Shown piece after piece: positions 55,901 through 64,000 of a stretch of DNA of 64,000 nt (its first letter is position 1; each line of letters opens with the position of its first letter). The notes under the pieces are model-generated. The model made no database searches, was not told where the DNA came from, and saw only the letters and a program-made list of their open reading frames with translations. The stretch covers positions 20,450,501 to 20,514,500 of the forward strand of contig NC_016132.3 of the NCBI RefSeq assembly GCF_000005505.3, in the 5' to 3' direction. The stretch comes from Brachypodium distachyon (Eukaryota > Streptophyta > Magnoliopsida > Poales > Poaceae). The position numbers were made by a program, and so were the translations under genes.

Positions 55901-58900
55901 TTTATCAAAGAAGGTGTCGTCTATGCGGTAGATACTCTTCTTATGCAAGAGGATTGCTCAAAATCCAGTCCTTGTCTCCCTGATGACACTCACCAATCTG
56001 AGAATCAACCTGTCATAAGAAATAAACCTGCGTGTTTCTGCTATGCATTTGATTCCCGCAGATCTGAATCTGCTGAAACAAGGACTTGTAGAATTGGGCA
56101 GGGCAACCTTTTTAATTTTGCAAGGCATGTGAAGACAACTTACTTTACTGCTGAAGCAGTGAGTTCTGAGATGGGCTTAACAGAGATTTTGCAGAAGCTC
56201 AAAACTTGCTGTGCAGTTCTGAATGACTCTGCAGATAAGTCACTAAATAAAGATGGTCTTCGAAATGAAGAACACCTGTCCAATATCTTGAGTGAGGTGA
56301 TGATGGAGCTTCACGGAGGAGAAACAATGACAACCTTTGAATTCCTTGAGAGCGGATTGGTCAAATCTTTGTTAAATTACCTCTCTAATGGCAAATACTT
56401 CCAGGGGGAGGACAATCTTAAAGATCACAATGCTGACCATTTTTATGCAGTGTTGAAAAGATTCCAGTCATTTGCCCGAATTTCTTTTTCAAGAATGGAA
56501 CAAGGTTGGGGTGATATGCTTTTGACACTACTTGTAAGGAAGCTACAGAATGCTCTTACTTCTCTTGACAACTTCCCAGTGATAATGAGCCACAATTTCA
56601 AGCCAAGGAGCAATATTTCTGACATCCCAATTAGGCACTCAACAATAAGTCCATGTATCCGAGTACGATTCAAGAAGGATGAAGATGAAACCAACTTATC
56701 AAGCTACGATAATGCTGTGAATTTGGAAATCTCTTCATCCTTGCAATCTATTGAGGAATATTTGTGGCCCAAAGTCACTATAGACACAAGCAATCAGAGC
56801 ACTGAATCGTCACCTAGTAGTGTTGCTTTCGAGAGCAAATATGCTGAAGAAGATCCTCAGGAAAGAGATTCCAGCCCGGAATCTTCTCCTCCAGCAGAGG
56901 TATTACTCTGTTTTGCAATCTTAAGAAACACCAACAGTTAGGATGTATTGACTATGATAGGATCATTTTGTGGAGTGTTATGTGCTTATATTTGTAGCTT
57001 TCATTTACTACCATAGAGATTACAAATAGTCTGTGAATTGTTCCATGCATACTGATTGATACTAGAAAGAAACGTTCAATAAATCCACAGCATATCACAG
57101 TTGATACTCTGGTTTCCATGTTTTCAAGACTAAAATGGCTCCTTTCAGGGTATCTTGAGGGAAAATCAAAATGCTTCTGTAGAACCATGTGGGACGTCAT
57201 CTTCCGGTGAGTGCATATAGTCTAAAATTGACTTTACTACTCCCTTTATTCTCTGATTTGCAAACCCTTCTCTTTTTCTTGTAACCTGAATACCGTAATG
57301 TGCAGCTGGAGGTCAACCAGGAAGAAACAAGTCGATCGGGACTGAACATGTGGTGCAACCAAAACTGGTATTTAGTTTGAAAGGAAAAGAGCTTGACCGA
57401 TCTGTTACTCTATATCAATCAATCCTGCAAGATCTGATCAATGCTGGGGCTGACATAATTTTGGACAACCAGTTTTGGCGCAGTGTGCATGATGTAACAT
57501 TTCGAACAGCTCCTGCAAATCCAGAAAAAGATGATTCTCCTAAGAATTCGTCAAATGCAGCAATGTCAACAGATGACGCTAAAACTGGGTTAATGTGGCA
57601 AACACTCCCTTTCTTCAGCAGCCTATTGTTTGGCAAGATTCCTTGCAAACTTGATAGATCAAGTCCGTCATATGACATATTGTTTATGCTCAAAGTTCTA
57701 GAGGGATTAAACCGATACTCGTTTCACCTCATGTCTAATGAGAGAAACCATGCTTTTGCTGAAGGAAGGATTAAACTTGATGATCTGAAGCCTTCTGTTT
57801 CTTCAGTTCCACACCAGGAGTTTGTTAGTACTAAATTGACAGATAAACTGGAGCAACAGATGCATGATCCCTTGGTTTCAAGGTCTCGTTGTCTGCCTTT
57901 ATGGTGCACTGAACTGATGTCTGCATGCCCTTTCTTATTTTCTTTTGAGGCAAGATGGAAGTATTTCCAGCTGACAGCATTTGGTTCTTTGTCAATGCAA
58001 CATGGACATATGATAGATGCAAGTGGTAACCATGCTGCAATAGAAAGAGGCTTATCCTTTTCACGGAAAAAGTTCAAGGTTGATCGCGACGATATACTTG
58101 TTTCAACTGCTAAAATCATGCAGTCCTATGCTCGGAGTAATGCAGTGCTTGAAGTAGAATATGAAGAAGAAGTAGGCACAGGTTTAGGTCCTACTATGGA
58201 ATTCTATACGTTAATAAGTCATGAGTTTCAGAAGTCTGGTTTAGGCATGTGGAGAGGGGAGCTTCCTTGTAAAGCTGTCACTGACAGTGCTCACGTTGAT
58301 CCCATAACTGTGGCCGCACCTAATGGACTGTTTCCTCGACCGTGGTCTCCTTCTGTAGATTGTGCTTCCTTCTTGGAAGTAAATAAAAGATTCCACCTCC
58401 TTGGTCAGGTTGTCGCAAAGGCAATTAAGGACGGTAGGATTCTTGACATTCCATTTTCCAGAGCATTTTACAAGCTTATGCTAGGACAGGTATGTGGGAC
58501 CATACATTCTTGAAATATGTATTATGTTTGTTGTACGTTCTTACTTTGTAAGTCTGGCTAATAAGTTCTTATTTCATAGGAGCTTAATATATATGATATC
58601 AATTCATTTGATCCTGAACTGGCAATGACCCTTACGGAGTTTAAAGCACTTACTTGTCAGAGAAAATATATAGAATCATGTTCGACACGGGACCGCCAGA
58701 GCACATCTGATTTGTCCTATCGAGGTTGTAGAATTGAAGATCTTGCTATTGACTTCGCTGTCCCAGGGTATCCAGAATTTGTGCCCTCTTCAAAGAGTAG
58801 CTCAGATAATGTAAGTGAGATGACCGTGCACTTTCCGTTGCTGGCTTCTCAGCAGATTAAAGTATTCCTAAATTGCTTTGCGGTTTTCAGGTAACCCATG

Positions 58901-60668
58901 AGAATTTAGAAGAATATGTTTCTTTTGTTGTTGAGGCAACAGTTAAAAGTGGAATCGCAAGACAACTCGAAGCTTTTAAGTCAGGATTCAGTGAGGTATG
59001 CTGTACCATGGTGCTGTTTTCATCTGTTTATATATTCGTGTAACTAATGGCCCCAGTTCTTGAAATGGGCAGTGTGTGTAGGATGCGTCGGTACTTTCCT
59101 AGAAGCTGTCATGGCTTTACATTTTATTTATTAGTTTATATACAATTTCTGGTCTCTTTTACAAAATTATTAGTTTGCTGTTTCTTACAAGCACTTAATT
59201 GTTGGAGGAACTGAGCAGTAAAGCTGTAGCCAGACATTGCAAAAACCTTTCCTTGTCTTCTCAGCCATGTGTATTTCTAAGTAATCTCAATCCACTATAT
59301 ATAAACTTCAAACTGTTTCTGCTCGTAAATATTATGCTTTGATAGTTGGAGGTTCAAAGGACTGCTGTTGTAAGTTCAGAGGTATTTAGGCATTAGTTTG
59401 GTCCCTCTGTTTTGATTTTTAACTCGTGATTTTGGCTTAATTAAATTGAGAAAAAATTTGCCTCCCGTTTGGGGAAAAAAACTAGTGAACGTGAATTCCA
59501 TGTTCAGTTTGTAATGTTCACTCTTCTCTGGTATTATCTTTTGCTGCCAGTACATTTGATAAATGCATTTTATTGTGGCACGCTGATACTGGGTATTGCA
59601 GGTATTTCCACTAAGCACACTTCGTGTATTCTCAGAGGATGAGCTGGAGCGATTCCTGTGTGGAGAACAAGATAATTGGGATGTATGTGCCTGTCTTTTG
59701 TTGGATTTTGTTATATTCCATAACTATTCTAAATTTCTTGCTGATACCTTGCTTCCCAACAGTTTGTGAAACTAGTGGATCACATAAAATTTGATCATGG
59801 CTACACCTCCAGCAGCCCTGCAGTCATTAATGTAAGTCTTTTAGCTGATACATTTTGAATCTGAAGTAAATTTTCTTAACTGTCCTTGATGTCTGATTCT
59901 TCAAGTGAATGATTATCTCAGTACCATAACAAGATATCTGAATATGTTGCAGTTTTTAGAGATCATACAAGAGTTTGAATGCCACGAACGCAGAGCTTTC
60001 TTGCAATTTATAACGGGTTCACCTCGACTCCCTCCAGGCGGTTTGGCTGCACTAAATCCAAATTTGACAGTTGTCCGGAAGGTTTATTTTCAATGAAAAG
60101 CTATCTATCTCTATCAATTCATTGTTACTATGTTTGCTAACATTGTGCTATGCAACCAACAGCATAACAACGTTGCTGACGATGACCTGCCGAGTGTGAT
60201 GACTTGCGCTAACTATCTTAAGTTACCTTCCTACTCTTCTAAGGTCAGAACTTGCTTATGCTATCTAAACTGTGCACATCTTAATAGATTAATTTACTTA
60301 TATTCTGCTTAATTTTGTTTATACTAGTTAAAAGTAGGCCCTTTAATTTCTTAGACGTAACAGTTGAGCTAAATGACACTACGGATTATGATGTATGAAC
60401 CACCAATGGCTTACGTCAGGCACGTCTAAGTCAGTAGTAATTGGCATTCTGACTTCTGAGCATGATGATTTGCAATGGTTACTTCTTTTTGACAGGTTCA
60501 ATGGTTATTACTTATTAGTTCCAGTTACTGCGTGTTTGTATTTTCTGAAAGAAGCACTGTATATTCACGCTAACACCAAGTCCTTTTATGCTCCACCTCC
60601 AGGAAAAGATGAGGGAGAAACTAATCTACGCAATTACGGAAGGCCAGGGGTCCTTCCACCTATCTTGA
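52993..60668 (+). CDS. UPL4: HECT-type E3 ubiquitin-protein ligase, UPL4-like
   Basis: Exons: 52993-53643, 53730-53840, 53920-54036, 54122-54280, 54367-54525, 55315-55470, 55548-55669, 55795-56899, 57149-57206, 57306-58489, 58580-58810, 58891-58995, 59602-59682, 59763-59831, 59953-60081, 60163-60243, 60603-60668. All introns are GT-AG and all phases join, giving 1,527 residues, close to Arabidopsis UPL4 (about 1,500). The N-terminus is Ala/Asp-rich, with an acidic run at 70-98 and 'SDMDTSSS' shared with UPL4. Armadillo-like repeats follow at about 105-430 ('ITYLCDAMPRAAD', 'CLQAFEKISRRQP', 'LLDQLCHQGVV'). The HECT domain covers about 1135-1527: 'EYEEEVGTGLGPTMEFYT', 'HLLGQVVAKAIKDGR', and the thioester Cys1494 in 'VMTCANYLKLPSY'. 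It accepts ubiquitin from an E2 at that Cys and passes it to substrates selected by the N-terminal repeats. UPL3 is the closest alternative. Confidence 0.93.
54541..54746. mobile_element. Stowaway-type MITE in intron 5 of the UPL4-type gene
   Basis: 206 bp flanked by TA (54539-54540 and 54747-54748). The ends ctccctctattccacaatac and gtattttggaatggagggag are inverted. It starts 16 bp after the exon 5 donor site, which is intact. Confidence 0.85.
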
Positions 60669-61541
60669 CTGGAAACCGATAGCAACGCTAGCTGGACGCG
60701 CCACACGGAGGAGGAATCCTTGATATATGCGTGTTTTGTAAGTACATCGCGTAGGAAGCTGGAAGCACGGTGTGAATGTGTGCGGCTCACTGCTTAACTT
60801 ATGACACGACGCGGGGGAGCTGATGTTAGGAAGGGGAAGATCAGAGATTCAGAGGGCGCCCCTCACGTTCTTTCTTCTATCCTTGTCTGTACATAGTAGT
60901 GGTAGATGCTTTAGGTGTGCTCTCAGGTGGTCGCCGCACATGGCGATCATCAACTTAGGTCGGTCGCTACTATTTGGGCAGCCCAATCTTTTGGTGTACA
61001 TATACGTGGCTGCAAGTGTTGATTCCACGTTTGCCTGCTGAAACTTGTGTTGCTTTACGTTTGGCGAAATGTGCCTATATCATTCCTACATGTGGGTCTG
61101 TCTGAAAATCTGGCTCCAATTTCAGCTGTGTTCGCGTTCGTCGCACCGTGAGCTGTTGTTATCTCAAGTACAATTTGTCGTCGGTGCCAAAAGGTGCTTA
61201 GCTGGGCTGCCGATGTCGCTAGAATACGATGACACGGTTCGCTTCCAGATGCAGCCAAGTCATGCGCCTGTCCTGGTAACAGATGATGGCAATCACACGA
61301 CTCGACCCTGCCGAATATATGCCTGCCGGTTTAAGATAGGTCCTGAAGATGATATGGTACAATAGAGTGCTCCTATTACTTTGCAGATACGTTTAAGCTT
61401 AAATGACAGATAAAACTGCAAGTGATCGTAATCATTTCTGAAGACTATTGGTCCACACGCGGGACTTGGTTTTCGAACTAAAACACAGTTCGATTGTAGC
61501 AGTAGTTCTGTCCGAGGAAGATAAGCTTGCTTAGTAATATA
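60669..61541 (+). other. 3' UTR and flank of the UPL4-type gene
   Basis: The first few hundred bases are likely 3' UTR. A 106-codon frame at 61045-61365 shows no motif that I recognise and I do not support it as a gene. Confidence 0.45.
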
Positions 61542-61643
61542 TTCCCTCCGTCTGACTCAATTTTGCCAAAATATGAATGTATCTATATCTAAACAGTGTC
61601 TAAATACATGTAATAAAAAATCACTTAATATAGGACGGCGGAG
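61542..61643. mobile_element. Stowaway-type MITE
   Basis: About 102 bp flanked by TA. Ends are ttccctccgtctgactcaat and cacttaatataggacggcgg. Interior 'aaatatgaatgtatctat' matches the family of the copy at 6763. Confidence 0.85.
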
Positions 61644-61739
61644 TATCTGTTACTTGCAACATCTTGCCATCTGAAGCTGTTTTAACCGAGTGAAGCATGC
61701 TTTTTGTGTTCGCATGTTCTTAGCTACTCCACGAAGAAC

Positions 61740-63000
61740 TTTTTTTTTTACGAAACCTCGTCAAGAGGGCAGGGTGCTCATGCAATTCAGTATAAAAGAA
61801 TAGAATGGTTCCGTTTATAAGGAAAACAAATACAATGCACGAGTTATTCAAGAAAAGCCGCACGAAAACCCTAACTACGAGCAAAACAAGGCAAAGCCGA
61901 CAAACAAGTCGCAACAGCAAAAGCGAATTGCCGGAACAACTCCTAATGCCAGAAGAAGGTAGGTAGAGCTGGATTTCTCCGGCGACCAGAGCAAAGACGA
62001 GGTCGCCCGACAGGTACAACTCGCACACCGGTGAGCCTGCGCTACTCGAAGCCGCAGTCCCTGGCCAAGCCTCACAAAGCTCAAGGCAGCACATCCAACT
62101 CCGCCGGAAAAGGGCTATAAAGACAACGCCTCCAAGGAAGGAACGATGTCCAAAGCCACCGCCGTTGCCTGGTCCAGAAAACCGGATCTGAGCTTTCGCT
62201 CGGAGACACCTCGACTGCCAAGGATGGGATACAATGGGGATGCACGACGACGCCTTCAAGAAGGGAAACGACATCCACGGACATCGTCGTCGCCGGCACC
62301 AACTAGTCAGTGCAGGGTTTTCACCCGCAACCACCAACAATCCATCGAGGACGAAAGGACAAACGCAGAGAGGCAAAATTGGAAGCCTGACCAAAGGAGC
62401 CACCAACTACCACCGCTCCGGGGCACCGACAAAATCCGTCGCACGCCACAAAGCCCGATACCCACCGGGCAGAATGCTGCAACTTACGCACGCGCCTCAG
62501 CCACCACCAACCGCATGCCACATAACCGGCGACGCCTAGTAGCCTGCCGCCCCAGCCATCCCACCAGCCACTCGCCGGCCCTCACCACCCCGCGGGGCCC
62601 AGCCAGCCTCCCCCAACAGATCTGGGCACTAGACCACAGTTCCGCTCAGTTCCGCTCGGGAAGCCCCCCTGCAGACCACCACCTCGCACCTCGCCGGCCC
62701 ACGCCTGCCTTGCAGGGCCCTGCCGGCCACCCCAGTCAGATCTGAGCGCGAGGCCCCAGATCCCGCACGGGAGACACTCAGCAACCCGCTGCCTCGTCCC
62801 GGAGCCGCCGCTCCAACCACGCTCAGTCCTAGAGAGAAACGCGCTGCCCGCCGTCTACCGTTTGGGACTTTGCCCGCCGGCATCCTCCAGCGACGGCGAG
62901 GTGGAGGAGGAAAGGAGAGCTTGGCGGCGCTGGAGGATGGGGGTTGCCTCCCAAGTCGCCCTAGGGAGCGCCGCGGGGGCCGTTGCTAGCCACTACCGGT
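61740..63000 (-). mobile_element. Non-autonomous poly(A) retroelement (LINE-related), probable
   Basis: A run of ten T at 61740-61749 is followed by sequence whose complement ends '...gacgaggtttcg' plus poly(A), like 3' tails of grass non-LTR elements. The minus-strand body (about 62950-61800) is GC-rich and then T-rich, with long but stop-broken frames and no conserved domain. No target duplication was found, and the 5' limit near 63000 is a guess. Confidence 0.45.
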
Positions 63001-63660
63001 TCATTAGAGACTGACATCAGTGTTCAATTTGAAGGGTAGCAACCATGTTTGCTCTCTTTGCCGTTCCTCGTTCTTCCATCAAATGCACAGTCTTTTTTTA
63101 AGGGAGCAGACAATCTCAATTCTCTCATTTCATCTTATTCGTTTCTATTCGACCCTTTTCTCTTCTTGTTTGGTTTCCAGGGAGAGCTTCGCCAACCAAT
63201 TGTGCCAGCCATGCCTAAATTCCAAGGGCAACAACAAAGACTCGATCGGTAGCTACGGCTTACAAATCACGCCTCAAATACACATGTGGGTGCGAGACCG
63301 TGCCTTGAATAATTTGGTGGTCCGATTAGCAGTATACATGTCACATCAGCTCACAAGTTTAGCACTATCACACAGATTATACACGCATACGCCAAATAAG
63401 CATATCCTCTACTGCATGCTCACTAGAATATTCTTGATGGATCCACTTGTTGCCAATATTTGTTCCTAAAAAAATGACTCACCGTGCTGAACATAAAAGC
63501 TCACATCACACACTACGCATTGTGGCCCTACGAGCTTCTTGTACATGGACACGGAAATATCATTTCGTATTCAGATATGATTTATAGAAATATCCCTTTT
63601 GACTAAATTTATAGAAACATCTTTGTGTTCAAAGATATTAATCATACTTAGCTCAAACAC
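63001..63660. other. Intergenic, nothing recognised
   Basis: Mixed AT-rich sequence. A 149-codon frame at 63020-63469 has no recognisable motif and atypical composition. Confidence 0.4.
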
Positions 63661-63899
63661 CGGGTCTATGGTGCGCCGGGCCTTTTCCGCTCCCACGCGG
63701 CGGCGCCCGAACCCGGGCTATTTATAGCTGACGAACGGCCTGGATAGTATACACCCGGCTCCCAAACGAATCGCACCCGCCTGCGCCGCCTTCTCTTCTC
63801 CAGCGTCGGATTTGCCCCACTCGCCGTCCGCAGCTCCGCTTCCGCCCCGCGCCTTGTTCTACCACCTTCGCTTCCCTGCTCTCCGCGCGCTCGCTCGCT

Positions 63900-64000
63900 C
63901 GCTCGCCTATATAAGGTACGCCTCCCTCTCCCCAAACCCCTCCCCTCGCCAGGATTGGGGCTGCTAGGGTTTGCTGGTTTGAGCTGATGGATCTGGGGTT
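63900..64000 (+). promoter_or_regulatory. Putative core promoter and leader of the next gene
   Basis: A GC-rich region with ctcgctcgctcgctcg repeats leads to a ctatataagg TATA box at about 63906, a CT-rich leader (cccaaacccctcccctcg), 'gctagggttt' and an ATG at 63987 that opens 'MDLG' before the window ends. The layout suits a grass gene start, but the product cannot be told. Confidence 0.4.

Noticed and set aside
61045..61365. 106-codon open frame downstream of UPL4
   Set aside because: No recognisable domain. It is probably 3' flank; homology or RNA evidence would be needed.
62146..62745. 199-codon plus-strand frame
   Set aside because: It lies within the putative minus-strand poly(A) retroelement, and its Pro/Arg-rich composition reflects base content.
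1..64000. tRNA or rRNA genes
   Set aside because: No cloverleaf-like or rRNA-like sequence was noticed by eye. A covariance-model scan would be needed to exclude degenerate copies.

Overview
This is nuclear DNA from a grass (Poaceae). The evidence is GT-AG introns of plant size, Stowaway and Tourist MITEs, BARE/Angela-, Tat-, Athila- and Tekay-type LTR retrotransposons, a MULE joined to a plant mobile domain, and a GC-rich first exon on the one intact host gene. I cannot name the species from sequence alone.

Layout. 1-5,500 holds a decayed Helitron on the minus strand: an RPA70-like gene followed upstream by a RepHel gene. 5,500-8,320 is intergenic DNA with small MITEs. 8,331-52,337 is one LINE, bounded by an 11-bp target duplication, whose reverse-transcriptase gene was split by a 39-kb nest of younger insertions. 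The outermost nest member is a Tat-lineage Ty3/gypsy element (element A, LTRs 11,720-12,206 and 50,325-50,812, duplication GAGGC). Inside or beside A lie a minus-strand Tat-type element (B) with extra LTR copies, an inverted relative of A (A'), a truncated Athila element (C), two BARE/Angela-type solo LTRs, two long Tekay/Del-type solo LTRs, a hAT MITE and a piece of a MULE. The MULE piece carries a transposase-plant mobile domain fusion and a divergent gene pair: a Ser/Lys-rich repeat protein and an intact GRF zinc-finger protein.

52,993-60,668 is the only clear host gene. It has 17 exons, no disruption, 1,527 codons, and encodes a HECT ubiquitin ligase of the UPL4 type. The LINE ends only about 650 bp upstream of its ATG. 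60,669-63,660 holds the 3' flank, a Stowaway MITE and a minus-strand poly(A) retroelement. The last 300 bp look like the promoter and leader of a further plus-strand gene.

Most notable non-textbook signals: (1) a 13-bp tandem array with nine exact GCGGGAAA (E2F-type) octamers between the two divergent MULE-associated genes, followed by a TATA box; (2) intron-bearing antisense genes in the 3' part of element A; (3) a 52-bp tandem repeat there whose units contain a polypurine-tract-like motif; (4) LTR-gag-LTR-gag rearrangement in element B. Exon and element limits come from reading splice signals, target duplications and TG...CA ends by eye. No database search was run.
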